Shown piece by piece: positions 1-13,637 of a DNA stretch of 64,000 bases (position 1 is its first letter; every line of letters starts with the position of its first letter). Where the stretch lies: positions 124,001 to 188,000 of the forward strand of contig JAEUBA010000042.1 in the NCBI GenBank assembly GCA_018257865.1, read 5' to 3'. A program made the position numbers and the translations under genes. Source of the DNA: Stereocaulon alpinum (Eukaryota > Ascomycota > Lecanoromycetes > Lecanorales > Stereocaulaceae). The notes beneath the pieces were generated by a model. That model worked only from the letters and a program-made list of their open reading frames with translations, did no database searches and was not told the DNA's origin.

Positions 1-1323
1 TAGTTGGCAACATTGAGCTGATTCCAGCAAGGACTGCTGTAGCTGGCTTCTGAGGCTGAAATTTCGCAGTTGGGTGGTGAGGGAGTCGTGGTGGGTGTTA
101 GGAATGTACGTTGAGGGAAGGCTATCGTGAGGGTAAGCAATGCAGAAGCTGTGAGGAACAATCGAGTGGAGGATGACATTGTGGACTATGACAGTGCGTG
201 TATCGAGATATGGAGATGAGTCGATACAAAACACGAAAGCGAAGAAATTTCCGAGGAAATAATTCCCCAGAACTAAAAGGCTCTAGGACGTTCCCTTTCT
301 TATACGACAGCATCAGACATACAGGAAGGTCTCAAATGAGCAGATATCAAAGCGCATACAATGGAAAACCCGGCATTCACCAAGGATCGGGTGGAATCCT
401 AGGGCCGCACAGGCATCGTCCCTGTATCGATGAGCAATCAAGATGGACGATCCTTGTGGGGTGCATGCACAATGCGGGTGATTGCCCCGACGTCCGACAT
501 CAAAGAGCTGGGGTCGGGCTGAATCAACGGTGCTTGCATGGTATTAATAGTAGGCGGGGCGAGGCGTGTAGTGCGCGTGGATTGTTTGGGCTCGTAAGCG
601 ACAGCGCAAACAGCTCGAGGCGATCTGGTGTTTCACCAAAGTAGCCTTCAGCTAATCCCTAAGGTAAGCTTATGATCGGAACATTGTCGCTGCCCTAAAT
701 GACGCGGTCGTAATGTTGAGGTATTCAAGGTAAGCTATAATGGACAGCGGAAGTCGAAGAGCTCGGGCCATTACGTCATCAAATTGCAAGCTACGGTATC
801 AGAGCGACCTTTAAGACTGAGTCGCGACTGTGTAAGCATCCCCTTCGTTGCAAATCGGATACTCGTACACGGTGTATACTTGTAGTCGAAATTGGCCTGT
901 CACGCTCTACCCAACTAACCATAAACACTTCACAAGGGTGAAAGTCCTTTCAAATACGTTATCTCATAGTTCACCTACCACACGCTCCTGACACATCAAG
1001 TATTTTTATACTCCGAGTCCTTACCAAACGCGACTTTGCAGCTCGCATTGGAGCTGCTATCGTCAATTTCGAAGATTCCTGACCTTTCGAACGACGTCAT
1101 TATCATACCATTTCGTATCTACATAGTCTACGGCACATACCATGCTTGTCCAAATGTATGTACTAGTACTAAGCCTGGGGGATTCCAAATGCAAGCTTGT
1201 CCCTGTCTTGCCTTCTAACCTGTTTCCTACTCATGTCTTCCTCATTACCGTAATCATAATCATAACCATGACCACTGCCTATCCTCCATATGAGAGCCCT
1301 CCCAAAACCACTTTCGCCTAGGA
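1..1323. other. Intergenic, no supported gene
   Basis: I see no gene that can be defended here. A 148-codon open frame at 198-644 (+) has no recognisable domain, low-information composition and no splice-supported extension. The part below about 700 may be upstream sequence of a gene lying to the left of the window. The last 100 bases are the 3' flank of the PX-domain gene on the minus strand. Confidence 0.5.
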
Positions 1324-4300
1324 CTAGTCCGCAAGCACCATTCTAAGCATGCTCAAGAAACCATCCCTCATACCCTTCAACTCTTTAACCTCTGGCTTAA
1401 CAGGCTCACCCGCACTCCTCCTCAGTCTATTAGCCTGCTTCCCTCTCCTCTTCCGCTCACTAGCAATCGGATCCGCATTATCATCTTCCTCATCCTCTTC
1501 TTCATCACTGTCGTCATATTCATCATCTAGGTCCGCAAGATCAGCTTCATTAATGCCAAAATCGCTGCTTTTGAACGCTGCGCTACCAGGTGCAGAAGCG
1601 CCGGTGCCGTTAGGACCAGCGGAATCAGCGGCCATCTTCTGGCGTGTCTTGTCCTGGTGCCATTTCTTGCGCTCTTCTTGCCACTTGATCAGGGCGTTAA
1701 TCTCGGCTATGGCGGCGCTTTTGTTGATGTGACCTATATCGACGGCGCCCTGGAAGAGGGCATTCATGTCTAGTTTCCCCCCCTTGGGACCGTGGCGCAG
1801 GAATTCGAGTATTCCCTCCAACCAGCCCATGAGCTGAGTGAACAGTCCATTGTCATGCACATGCACCTCATGCACAAACTTATAGAAATTATCCTGATGC
1901 CTAGCACACAAATCGATGAAAGACTGGACAGTCTGATTTGGATCAGCGCTGACATCCTGCCGTTGAGCAGATGTTAGGACGGAGAAAGTGTCATCGGCGA
2001 AGGTGGCGAAGTCAGTGACGGAGTTGTAAACATTGGCGGATTTGTAGACACGGACAAGGGGTTCGTAAAAGATGGTGAAGAGATCGCGGAAGAGATTGAG
2101 GGTTACAGGTTCTTCAATTACAGAGAGCATTTGGGCTTTGTCGCGTTGGCGTGTGTACATTTTCAAAAGTTGTTTGAGGTATGCGAAGAGCTGGGCGCCG
2201 GACTTCATTTCGTCGTCGATCTGAGTATGTTTAATCTGTGACCTGTCCGATGAGCTTTGGGTGTAGAAGCTTACGTTTTCTACCGCATTATTCCAAGCTA
2301 CATATGCGTTGAAGACTTTGCCAATCTGCTCCGGTGTAAGCTCTGGAGCAAACCTCTCAGAACGTAGTATGGCTACTATCAGGTCGATGTCCTCCACTGC
2401 CGCTTCGCTTCGGATTTCATTCTTTGTGTTCTCGTCAGCATTACAGAATCGTTTCAATTTTTCACAAAGTACAGGGTCGTTGATCTTGGAAACAAGCGAA
2501 TCTATCGATTTTTGAAAGGTTCGGATGCCGTCGTTCAATGCCATACCGAAGACTCTTTGAGCTAGAGAACGTGCTCCGAAAGGTTGGGCAAGGAAAAGAT
2601 CGAGAACTCCGCTCATGACCATTGCAGGGTTTGCAAATCGAATGACTTGCTTCAGGGCTGTGTAAGGCATCATGGAATGTATTCGTTGTGCTTGCGCTAA
2701 CAATTCTGGAGAATTGTCTTCGGCGAGGAAAAGATGGTAGATTGTTGCGGCAACTCTACTCGGCTGTCAGCATTGCGTAAAGTGAAACAGGGTTGATGTG
2801 AATAACACTGACTCTATTCGTAACCATTCCGCAAATTTCTGAAACTCTAGGCTGAGGTCTGCGATTCTTTCCTTTTCCTTGATCTCCTTGAAGAGTTTGG
2901 TGAGCCCGTCTACGCCGCTCATCAGCATGCTTGATTTGCGTAGATTCAGGTTTCAACATACTGCTCTCGATGACGTCCCGTCTGAACCTCTCCATGTAGA
3001 TGTCAAGCTCCCGTGCCCGCTCTCTAGCGACCTCATAGAAACGTCTTTGTTCCTCGATTCTTCTCTCATCCATATCTTTTCGTCTTTGGACATCGTCGAG
3101 CTCCTCCAGGTTCAGCTTGACAGGGTTGCCTGTCAGAAATTCATGCATGGCTTTGGATTCAGCAATCTGCTCGTTCTGGAGGAATGTCCGCAGGAATGCT
3201 CGTAACGACACACGCTGATCCTCACGGTACAAGACCACCTTTTCTCTTTGCAACTCGCCGGAAATCCTTGGGGAGCGGCTTGCTTGTAAGGATGAGTTCC
3301 GGGCATGGCCCATACCAATCAAGCCTCGAAGGGAGCTGGTTTCGTCCGGAGCCGTTAACTGGGTGTTCTGCGTAGACACGGATGATACTGATGAAGAATC
3401 GTCATCGTTACCGACACTCAGCAATGCCGAAGTGTTATTCTTGTTCTTCCGAGGTAATGGTGCTAGCACTTTACCTGGGAGCTCAGTGCGCAGGCGCTTA
3501 TGCAGCTTCTTGAACTCTCCATATCTACGTCCTACAAAAATGTCTGGCTTGCCGGCTCGTTTGACACGTACAATGAATTCCTAAGACCGTTAGCAGGAAG
3601 TCCCAAGTTGCAGGATCTTAGGTCTCTTTACAGCATGCTGATGGTAACGCACAGTCCGCTTGACAGAGGTCGTTCGAACTCCGGCAACGTTCACGTCCCA
3701 GCCATTGATTGAGTGTCCTTCGGGTGCATTAACCAGTAAGCCTTGTTCATTCGCACCTCGGTCCACAACTTCAAGCTCTGAGAACCGTATCCGCTCCTCG
3801 TAGCCAGACGCCGTAGGTATGCCAGAGACCATCATCAATTCGAGCAGTTTTCGAGCCTTTATTGCTAGCTTCCGCCGCTTCGTCTCTTCCAATCTATCTT
3901 CTGACGACGAGATGTGCTTGTTCGCGAAGCTTTCGAGGAACTGTACGTGTAAGCTTATTTGCGTGATTGCTCAACATGGGTCTCTCCCACCACTTGTAGC
4001 TTGTCTTGCCAGAATTCCTTCTCCCTTGCCTGATCCAAGAATGGAAAGTTTCGTACATGGTGGACAAATGTGTAGCGAAGAAGGGGGAGGTCAGAATCCA
4101 CAGGGGCGACTTCGCCAAATTCAGATCTGAAAGGAGCCCCAAATCTTTGTAAAGCTGTTGTAGAGGCGAGCTCAGTGATTTCATAGTCGACTTGCTGGGA
4201 TATAAGCTCTCGCTTGAGGTCTGTATATTGCCAGCTTATCAGTCTCCAGACAAGTCTTAACGTCTAGATAACGTGTATTTACAATGCTCTTGCTTTCCGG

Positions 4301-4478
4301 TGAGAGCAGCGCCAGGCGGAGGGGCCGAGTCTTTTGACGATGCACTTGTCTGTTTTGCGGGCCTCGAGGGTAGTGATACATCACTCTGGGGCTGGGTTTC
4401 CCCATTTGGTAGCGCAGTGTGAGACTGAACAGTGCCGTCCAATGACTTTATTTGCGTGGGATGCCCGGATTCTGCCAT
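1324..4478 (-). CDS. PX domain protein with PX-associated and DUF3818 regions (YPR097W-like)
   Basis: Predicted 935-residue phosphoinositide-binding protein of the fungal family that includes yeast YPR097W, thought to act in lipid or membrane traffic. I read seven exons: 4283-4478, 3991-4220, 3653-3940, 2962-3580, 2813-2909, 2275-2755 and 1324-2220. All have GT-AG borders and keep one frame. The PX-associated region comes first (motif LRYTFVHHVRNFPFLDQ, residues about 105-120). The PX fold follows, with EFIVRVKRAGKPDIFVGRRY at the start of exon 4. It contains a low-complexity insert of about 70 residues after LAPLPRKNK and resumes at LRAFLRTFLQN. DUF3818 fills the C-terminal half (PYTALKQVIRFANPAMVMSG). 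An acidic D/E run lies near the end. The last intron (54 nt) is a multiple of three without stops. The gene is divergent to the kinesin-3 gene. The family call is firm; the cellular role is inferred. Confidence 0.88.
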
Positions 4479-4897
4479 GCTTTGAAATCCAGTGAGGCTT
4501 GAGGGAGGATATTGTCTGGTATAAGAAGGCTGAATGATGCCTCGTATATAGACGTGTTAGCGGTTCATGCCCAGCGTGACAAGCCTGGCTACGCCAGGAA
4601 CCGCGTCACTGTGCGCAGCAGGTGAGCAAGCCATATGCATCCCGCACCGGCCGGATTACGGCCAAGATCCTTCAAGGGCAGTGTATGGTGAGCTCAGCCC
4701 GGAAGACCCTGAAGCTTGGACCCTAGATGATAGCGTCCTTTTCTTCCGGCAGCCGCAAGTGGCTAACGTATGTTACGTATGATGGCCGCGTCGGCGCTTC
4801 ACGTGTTAAATTCAACACATTCAACACAATGCATTTGTGACCTTCTGAGGCCTCCAGGCCAGTCGCATAAGCTGAATGCTTCTGCTATGAAGTCAAC
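4479..4897. promoter_or_regulatory. Shared divergent upstream region, PX gene / kinesin-3
   Basis: The 419 bases between the two start codons must hold the 5' UTRs and promoters of both divergent genes, each with a membrane-traffic role. I saw no clear TATA box and made no motif assignment. That this is a promoter region is inferred from gene orientation only. Confidence 0.5.
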
Positions 4898-7800
4898 ATG
4901 GCTGCTGGAAACATCAAGGTCGTCGTCAGGGTCCGGCCCTTCAATGGAAGGTACTCAGTCCCTCCAAACATTGCCTTGAAGCCCGATTGCTGACTTTGTC
5001 TCTAGGGAGCTGGACCGGAACGCAAAATGCGTTGTACAGATGAAAGATGCACAGACAATTCTCATACCACCACCTGAGGCAGAAGAACGTCTGCGTAAGG
5101 GAAGCAAAGGGGAGGGAGGGCAGAGGGTTTTCGCCTTCGACAGGAGCTACTGGTCCTTTGACAAGAGCGACAAACATTTCGCGGGCCAGGACAACCTGTT
5201 CAATGACCTGGGTACACCTCTTCTCGACAATGCATTCCAGGGGTACAATAATTGTATCTTTGCCTACGGGCAAACAGGGTCTGGGAAATCCTACAGCATG
5301 ATGGGCTATGGGGAAGAAGCTGGAGTCATACCAAGGATCTGTAAGAATATGTTTGAGAGGATCACGGACATTCAGAAAGACAAGAACCTTACCTGTACCG
5401 TCGAGGTCTCCTATCTGGAGATCTACAATGAGCGAGTAAGAGACCTGCTCAACCCGGCTACAAAGGGAAACCTCAAAGTTCGAGAACATCCATCTACTGG
5501 GCCTTATGTTGAAGACCTTGCAAAATTGGCTGTCAGGTCTTTTGGGGAGATTGAGCACCTGATGGATGAGGGTAACAAAGCCCGGACAGTGGCAGCTACC
5601 AGTATGAATGAAACGTCAAGTCGATCGCACGCAGTCTTTACTTTGACAGTTACCCAGAAAAGGCACGATGTGGAGACACGCATGGATACAGAGAAAGTCG
5701 CCAAGATCAGTCTCGTGGATCTCGCTGGTTCTGAGCGAGCAACTTCAACCGGCGCAACTGGAGCCCGTCTGAAGGAAGGAGCCGAGATTAATCGCTCCCT
5801 ATCGACATTGGGACGAGTCATTGCGGCCTTAGCAGACTTGTCCATGGGCAAGAAAAAGAACATGTCAATGGTCCCGTACCGAGATTCCGTCTTGACCTGG
5901 CTATTGAAAGACTCACTAGGAGGCAACAGCATGACTGCTATGATTGCGGCAATCTCGCCCGCGGATATCAATTTTGAAGAAACCCTCAGCACTCTAAGGT
6001 ATGCCGACTCCGCGAAACGTATCAAGAATCATGCTGTCGTCAATGAGGATCCGAATGCACGCATGATCAGGGAACTTAAAGAAGAGTTGGCACAGCTGAG
6101 GTCGAAGTTGGGCAGCGGAGGAGCTACCTCTGGTGGCATCGCTGAGGAGCAGTACGCGCCAGACACTCCATTGGACCAACAAATTGTTTCCATCACTCAA
6201 GCGGATGGGACTATCAAGAAGGTGTCAAAAGCCGAAATCGCCGAACAGCTAAGTCAATCAGAGAAGCTCTACGAGGATCTGAACCAGACATGGGAAGAGA
6301 AGCTGGAGAAAACCGAGCAGATACACAAAGAGCGTGAGGCTGCGCTTGAAGAACTTGGGATTAGCATTGAGAAGGGTTTCGTTGGAGTTTCAACACCTAA
6401 GAGAATGCCCCATCTTGTCAATCTAAGCGATGATCCACTGCTTGCAGAATGCCTCGTGTACAACATTAAACCTGGGACGACGACTGTTGGTAATGTGGAC
6501 CAACCCGGCACTACCTCTGAGATAAGGTTGAATGGGTCCAAGATCATGAAGGAGCATTGTACATTTGAAAATGTTGACGGGTTGGTGACAATTGTTCCCA
6601 AGGATGGTGCTGCGATAATGGTGAATGGCCTTCGCGTCGACAAGCCAACCCGACTTCGAAGTGGGAACCGTATCATCTTAGGAGACTTTCACATCTTCCG
6701 TTTCAATCACCCGCAGGAAGCTCGTGCGGAACGCAAAGAGCAGAGCCTTTTGAGGCATTCAGTCACAGCGAGCCAGCTTAGCTCGCCTTCACCGAGGCCT
6801 ACACATAGTCGATCGGAAAGCAAAGTTGACTCTGATATCGATTTAGATAGCAGCAGGCCGGACTCCCCAATGCCATCACGTAATCGAGACTCGGACTGGT
6901 CTTATGCACGCAGAGAAGCTGCAGGTGCAATACTGGGTGGTGACCAGAAGATCAGCCATTTGACTGATGACGAATTGGATGCGTTGTTCGATGATGTCCA
7001 GCGTGCAAGAGCTGTGCGCAAGGGCCGTCCAGAATCCCGGTTATGGGGTCCTGATGACGAAGATTCGGAGTCTGTCAGCTCCTACCCAATGAGAGAAAAG
7101 TACATGTCCAATGGGACACTTGACAACTTTTCACTCGATACCGAGCTTACTCTTCCGGGTATGTCTCCGCAAAACGGTATCGAGGAAACAGAGTCTGAGG
7201 ATGACAGATTAGAGCTCATCAGGGACGACATGCGTACCCAGCTGGAAAAGCAAAAGGAGGAATTCGAAGAAAAGATTAGAGTTGCGGAGAGCTCGACGAT
7301 TCATGTCGAAGAGCTCAAAGCCGAGAAGGAGCGCATGGAACATGCGCTTGAAGCTGCCAAAGAAGAATTCCAACGCCAGCTAGAGCAGCAGAAGGAGACG
7401 TTCGCTAAAGAAATTCGTGTAGCATCAATATCACCATCTCCAAGGGAATTAAGAGTGAACCAAAATGGCTTCACCGAACTGCCAGAGGAAGAGAAAGCCA
7501 TTGTAAAAATTAGCATCTCACGCTGGCGGCAGGTTGGCTATGTGCGTCTGGCTGAGGCTATCCTTCGACATGCAGCAACGTTGAAGGAAGCGCAAATCAT
7601 GAGCCAGGTCATGGACAAGCACGTCGTCTTTCAATTCACTATTGTCGGCGAAGGGCAAGATCAATGTTCCTCCTATGACCTCGTTCTAAGTGGGATATCT
7701 GGGGATGAAGATCCGGCACTCGAGACCGCCGTAAAGCCTTGCGTGGCTGTCCGAGTCATGGATTACCAGCATACAGTCATCCATCTGTGGTCATTGGAGA

Positions 7801-9764
7801 AGCTGGAAAAGCGCGTCAGGACAATGCGGCAAATGCACCAGTACCTTGACAGGCCAGACTACTTGCAGCATTTCCGCCTTGAGAATCCATTTGTCGAATC
7901 GGCTCTGCCGCAATTTTCCCTTATTGGTGAAGCCAACATTCCATTAACAGCAGTCTTTGAGGCTCGAGTGCAGGATTACGCTGTCGAGGTCTATTCTACA
8001 TACACGCTTGAAGCGATCGGCGTAATCAAGTTATCATTAGAGCCCTCCTCGGCACAAGCGCCTCCTAAGACGCTCAAATTCAATGTGGTGATGCATGATA
8101 TGGTTGGTTTCGCGGAGCGTGAGGGGACCGAGCTTCATGGCCAGATGTTCATACCTGGCATTAGTGAAGAGGGAGGCTCAACAACTACCCAGATGATACA
8201 AGACTTTGATGAAGATCCTGTTCGTTTTGAGAGTGTTCACAGCATGAGCTTGCCTCGCAATGCTCCTCGAAGTGCAACGTTACGTGTTGCTATCTACGCA
8301 AGGGCCACCCCTATGCACCTTGACAAGCTCCTCAGCTGGGATGAGATTAGAGAAAGTAGCGATAAACAGACAGAAGATATCGAGCATCAGGCGCCTAGGC
8401 TGCCAGAGTCTGAATACTGGATGGAAGAGGAACATGATGTCTACGCCAAGATCAAGATTCTGGAGCTGTCTGAGACAGGCGAATATCTGCCTGTGGAGAT
8501 CGAGCAGCATAGCAACCTGGATCCAGGTATTTACCAGCTGCACCAGGGCTTACAGAGACGGATCATGATCAATCTGACATGCTCCTCAAGCGAGTCGCTC
8601 CAATGGAAGAAGGTCAAGGCATTGCGTGTTGGAGGCCTGCGGCTCATTGATCAGGATTCATCGGTTCCTGATCATAAGGAGTCTGGAAACCAGCTCCCAT
8701 TGAAGTTCGTGAAAGAACCAGCGGTAGTGGAAGACGCGAACGGTATCAAAGAGTTTACTGTGACTGGGCAATGGGATTCGAGTCTCCACGGCTCCTCCCT
8801 GCTCGACAGGCCTACTAACGAAAAACATAGTGTGCAGATGTCGGTATCCGTCGACATCATTTCTGAGCGTGTGCCTACTGTCATGACTTTCAACCTTGAC
8901 CAAGTTTTACAGATCCGACCTCGGTCATGGCTACGACCACAATCCATGTTCAAAGCATTATGGAAGACATCCAGAATCATACATTACACATCAGGAATTT
9001 TCTCGGTCACCCTCAAACCAGCATCTACAAAGCGTGCGTCTGACATTTGGAGGATGGACAGCCAGCAGACCTACGTCAAAGGCGAAGAGAATCTCTTGAA
9101 TTGGAAACCTCGAGGAGTAGGCCTAGTCCATGACTACGCCGTCTCGCAACAGCGAACACAACGGGCCAGAGACGTCGAAGCCACCAAGGTCTTCCTCCGC
9201 CGCCACAAGTCACCTCCACCATCACCACCTACCGACCCCGAAGACCTCAACGCTTACCAGAAAGATCTTGTCCAAAGGTCTCTCACCCTTTGGACAACAC
9301 CATCACACGCGCCGACCTCCCCTCAAATACCGGCCACTACACCCACCAATCCCATCCCCTCCATCTCCGACTCCCTATCTCCGCCCACAAAACCCGACCC
9401 ACCACCCCTCACAGCCACAATTCACACTCACCCCAAAAACCCCGTCCTCCTCAAATCCTCCTACCTCCTCACACCCACAGGCGGCGGTCTAGCATGGACG
9501 CGGCACTTCGCTGAGCTACGGCCTCCGTATCTGCACCTCTATGCCGTTCCAAGCGGAAGTGAGACCGCAACAATAAACCTGAGGAACGCGAGGATCGATA
9601 TTGATCCGCCTGTTCAGCAGCTATTACAGGGTGGCCACGGAGGACGGAAGAACGTTTGGGCGGTATATGCGAGGGGAGGCAGCTGGCTCTTTGCGGCTAG
9701 GAGTGAAGAGGAAAAGGGGAGGTGGGTGTTGGCTATTGACGAGGGTTTTCTTGGCGAGGATTGA
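4898..9764 (+). CDS. Kinesin-3 motor (KIF1/Unc104, UncA-like)
   Basis: Plus-end-directed microtubule motor carrying endosomes and vesicles, 1603 residues, the usual size for fungal kinesin-3. Exon 1 is 4898-4950, starting MAAGNIKVVVRVRPFNG. After a 55-nt intron, exon 2 runs 5006-9764. The start is fixed by the conserved first beta strand of the motor. The motor domain spans about residues 1-360, with P-loop GQTGSGKS near residue 109, switch I NETSSRSHAVF and switch II VDLAGSERA. A neck and coiled coil follow, then an FHA domain at about 500-590 (TSEIRLNGSKIMKEH). More coiled coil lies near 740-830, then the KIF1-type and DUF3694 regions (about 850-1290). A Pro-rich linker leads to a C-terminal PH domain (about 1490-1600) that would bind cargo lipid. 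No lesion is seen. UncA of Aspergillus is the closest named family member I would expect. Confidence 0.95.
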
Positions 9765-10681
9765 AGATACGTAGAAGTGAGAGTACGAACGAGAGCGTCC
9801 GCTACCCGCGCCCCACACCACTCGAAGCCAGCCTTGTTCTAGTTGCGGAGACCATAGGAACGCTGGCGTCTGACCTGTTGGACGTACACACCCCTGTCCC
9901 GGAGTGAGCACAAGATGCGCAAGCAGATACCCGCGTGAGCATCGCGAAGTCTTGAAATAGGAGAGCAATGAGAGAGAGGAGTGGGGTATGATGAGAGTCT
10001 ATAGAGAAGTGGGCGAAAGAGAATCCTAGCAGCGCACGTACATGTATCTCTTTTCTTTTCATTTCTGATACAGGATTTGGAGTCGCGATGATACCCCACC
10101 GTTATGTTCTTTATACCCTTTTTTGGACTTTTAGATAGATGAGATGAGTGTTAAGCAATATAGAATCAGATATTGTACAAATGTGATTGAAATCCATGCG
10201 ATCAAGGGTGTGAGCGTGAGAGAATGTGTTCAATATTCAGCAGGTTGTATCGGATATACTGTAGGATATTGAGTGTGAGAGTGCCAAGTCTATGCATGTA
10301 TGGAATGCGAACAATACAGTTGCAGGCTCTAGACGCATCAAGAAGTGCAATCACCACCATGATTAGAAATCAGTGTTCAAAACTTCACAGATGAAGAGAG
10401 TTGTTGTTGCATGCTGATATTCTTTGATAGCCCCCGTCAGCTTACAGCCCTATGATATCTAGCTGGAAAGAGGACGAGAAGAGTCACAGGATATAAAAGA
10501 TCGAGTCATCGTGCTGCTAACCAGCCATCTAGAGATGTATCCAGCAGCCCCAAGCTGCATGACGAGAAAGAGGATCGAGGACTGTGCTAGCCAACCGATG
10601 CAAGCATGTAATAGGGCTCCATAGCCCCAAGCACAGGCTTTTCAATGAACCGTAAAGAAATGCAAGAAGCACACCCGTTGC
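9765..10681. other. Convergent intergenic region, nothing seen
   Basis: This lies between the 3' ends of the kinesin-3 gene (+) and the ARS2 gene (-), so it should hold both 3' UTRs. It is moderately AT-rich without long open frames or repeats. I see no gene, RNA or mobile element. Confidence 0.5.
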
Positions 10682-13637
10682 TTAGTAATTGAGCTCACCA
10701 CCAGCACCGCCTTCCACTGCATCTAAGTCATCATACTTCTTGATCGTGCGCCCTTGCACCGCCTCTCTTGGCCCAACCGTTTGTGCGCCACCATCACCCC
10801 ACTTGCCAGCTCCACCAGCGAATCCGCCTCGTCGGTTCATTGGGTTGCCGTTAGCCATGGGCGTCAGCCTCCCGTCATTGTTAAAGCGAGGCTGTTGTCG
10901 ACGGTCGTATGGCCCTTGTCGTGTATTGAAACCACCACCGCGACGACGCATTGGACCTGATTGGTGCATGTCGTCGCCGCTGGAGGCCATGCCGTTCAAG
11001 GCCCAGCCATTTGGTACTTGTACGGTATGATTGCCAAATTGAGGTAAGATGGGGAAGGCGGATTGGTTAGGGAAGCCAGGATTGAAGCCGTTCATCATCG
11101 GGTTGTTCTGGAGACTAAAGCCGCGGGGAGTGCCGGCGGTGATGTTGTGATTATTCATTGGGAAATGGCCGTTGCTATTGGCATCGGAGCGGGATGGAGC
11201 TATATGGGAAGGGTCAAGGACGTAGGTATTGACGAGGACGAGCTGAGGTCATCTTAGCAGAGGCACTTGAACGTACAGTACGGCGACTTACATCAGTCTT
11301 GATGTTATTAAACCATTCATCGTGACGCTTCTCCACGTGCTTGCGCCAAAAGACCTCGCCTTTGAAGAGCTTAGTGCAATCTGGAACTTTGCATCTGAAC
11401 TTTGACTCGTCTTCTTGCTTGACGAACTTTTTGAGCTCTTCATCTAGCCCTTCTTCAATAGGCTTGCCGCCCAGCTTCCTCACATCAACATTCTCGGGCT
11501 CCAAGATTTGCAGGATCTTCTCCTCGAATGTTTTAACCCAGTTGAAAGCACGCAGGAGCTGCTGGTCACTCTTGAAATTCTTGTTGAACTTCTCCTGGAC
11601 AGGTGACCCATTCTCCGTGCCGTCCTCTGTTTTCTCTCGCTTTAGTGGGAAAGGCTGTCCAAGTGCGCTAGCCTTTGCAGCGTTCTTAGCCGAAGTACTT
11701 AAGCTTGCTCTTGGACGACGAAGATGGCCTCCAGGGCATTTCCGAATAAGCTCGTGCACGGAGTCGGCTTCGAAGACGCAGAAGAAGCAGAAGTTGAATA
11801 CTCGTCGCAGGTACTCGACCAATAAGTCAAGAGTCTTCTTTTGTATCAGTAACTCTTCGCTGTCATTTTCTTCATCAATGAAACCTTCCTCCTCTTCGCC
11901 TTCTTCACCGCTCTCCATCTCTTCGTCTTCCACACCAAGTATCTGCTGGCTCTTTTCTTTCTTGGCAGGCGCAACAATCAAGGACTGTAGTAAGCCCATA
12001 CCTCGGAGGGTTTCTACGCGTTGCTCGACTTTAGCAACACCATCTGCATCCGTGCCGAAGTCTTGATCAAACTTGGATACGAGACGCTTTGCGAGTTCGA
12101 GGTCCCGTTCAATACGCTCGGGTGCGGAGAAGAGGTCCCATAAAGCTTTCTTTCGGGGTTCCTTTGGCGGGACATGCACACCAACATGGCACGTAAAGTC
12201 GCCCCGGGGTTCGTCGTGTATCGTCTTCCCGTTGATGGCTTCCAGCGCCTTCTCGGCAGTTGTGGGTGTCGACTTCGTCTCTACCGCCATGCTATCCTCC
12301 TCGTCTTCCTTGTCTTCATCCCTGCCGTCGCCTCGCTCAGGCTGGGTAGCGGGCTCCTCAAGACCCTGATGTAGCATGATCCAACCAATCCGATGACATT
12401 TCTTCAAAGGATTAGGGTCGCTTAAGCTAAGCCACTTGAAGCCGCCTTCCTCCTCCCCCAGATGCTCCTTGCAAAAATCTTCGATCTTGCCTCGGCTGAC
12501 CATAGGCGCAAGAGTCTTGATCAACAGGGCAGGCTGCAATGCTGATTCATCGCGGATATCACCGCCTCGACTGGGCACTAAGTCGCCAACCCCGAGGACT
12601 TCAGCAGCGGCGACAGTCTCGCCTTCTTCCTTCTCTACAACGCCACCCAGTCCATCGCTCTCAGCCTTGTAGATTCCTTCAAGCGTAAACTCATCAAAAG
12701 CCCCGCCTTCGATATCATTTCCCCATTGACTGAGCGCACCGCGTCGAAACTCAGTCAGTCGTAGCTTGAAAGGATCGCGAATCTCTGGCAGATAGCGCTC
12801 TTTGAACCACTCTTCGGTTTTGTGCTGTTGTACGAAGGTCCTAGCCATCTTGACTTGCAGTTCCTCTTTGTAGGCATCGTACGCTACCTGTATCTGTGCG
12901 CGTTCCTTTTCACGGTCTTCTCTAGATTCACGCTCGCCCTTGATACCTCTTTCAGAAGGCCGACGACCAGTCTTGGCTCGTTCTTTGTCTTCTTTGATAG
13001 TCTGTTCCGTGCGCCACCATTCTGCAAACCAGTTGAAGCCGACTTGGAATTCTAGGGAAAGTGGGTTGGGTAATGGATTGACAATGATAGCTGGTTGTTG
13101 AGTTTGGCCAGGAACATAACGATCTATGAGAGGGGCTGGAGAGGTACCTCGACGACGATCGTCTCGGTTACGTGAGGCGTGGTCGCGAGATTGATCGTAG
13201 AAATCATCTCGTGGTAGCCGCGCACCGGGTTGGTACCGGTCAATATGCATTGGTGAACGTGAACGGGCTCGGCCCCCGCGGTGGCCTCCTCGTCGGTCTT
13301 GCATGCCTGTGTAAGAAAAATGATAAGTGTCTTTTATAGTACGAGACGCGGAGAGCTTCATGTAGAGAGCAGACGAGATACTGCTTTGAAGCAGAACGAC
13401 TCATCCTGGGATGAAACCATTGAAATAGATACGACAGAGAGGGAACGAAGCTTTGCGTCGGGTGCTGTAGAACGACTGCAAGGATTCCGATTACTCGGCG
13501 TCGGATATCTTACCAGGAGATCGCCGACCCCTATAGGGGTCATTGCCAGGTGGCTGTCTGTCCAGCATATCCTCACGTCCCCATCTCTGCTCTGTCTTGA
13601 CTGGAGGTGATCCGTAGGCTTCGAAAGAACTATCCAT
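10682..13637 (-). CDS. ARS2/SERRATE homologue (zinc-finger RNA-processing factor)
   Basis: Nuclear adaptor of the Ars2/SERRATE family, which links the cap-binding complex to RNA processing and decay. I read three exons: 13514-13637, 11292-13306 and 10682-11242, giving 899 residues. The start MDSSFEAYGSPPVK lies in a separate short exon joined across a 207-nt intron. The N-terminus is Arg/Ser/Asp-rich and disordered. The SERRATE/Ars2 core begins near VGFNWFAEWWRTEQ and includes ALSQWGNDIEGGAFDEF. A C2H2 finger follows (FRCKVPDC, then FWRKHVEKRH). The C-terminal tail is Gly/Arg/Asn-rich and ends GGAGGELNY. The last intron (49 nt, 11243-11291) sits just after the finger. The gene is divergent to tspO with about 0.9 kb between. 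I see no frameshift. How fully it does the animal or plant role in fungi is unknown. Confidence 0.9.

Noticed and set aside
198..644. 148-codon open frame on the plus strand
   Set aside because: No domain, Arg/Ser/Gly-biased composition, no splice-supported extension and the same region is partly open on the other strand.
2910..2961. Alternative 32- or 40-nt introns in the PX gene
   Set aside because: A 52-nt intron with GTATGT donor and a GCTGATG branch-like sequence before TAG keeps the frame and has normal size, so the shorter options were dropped.
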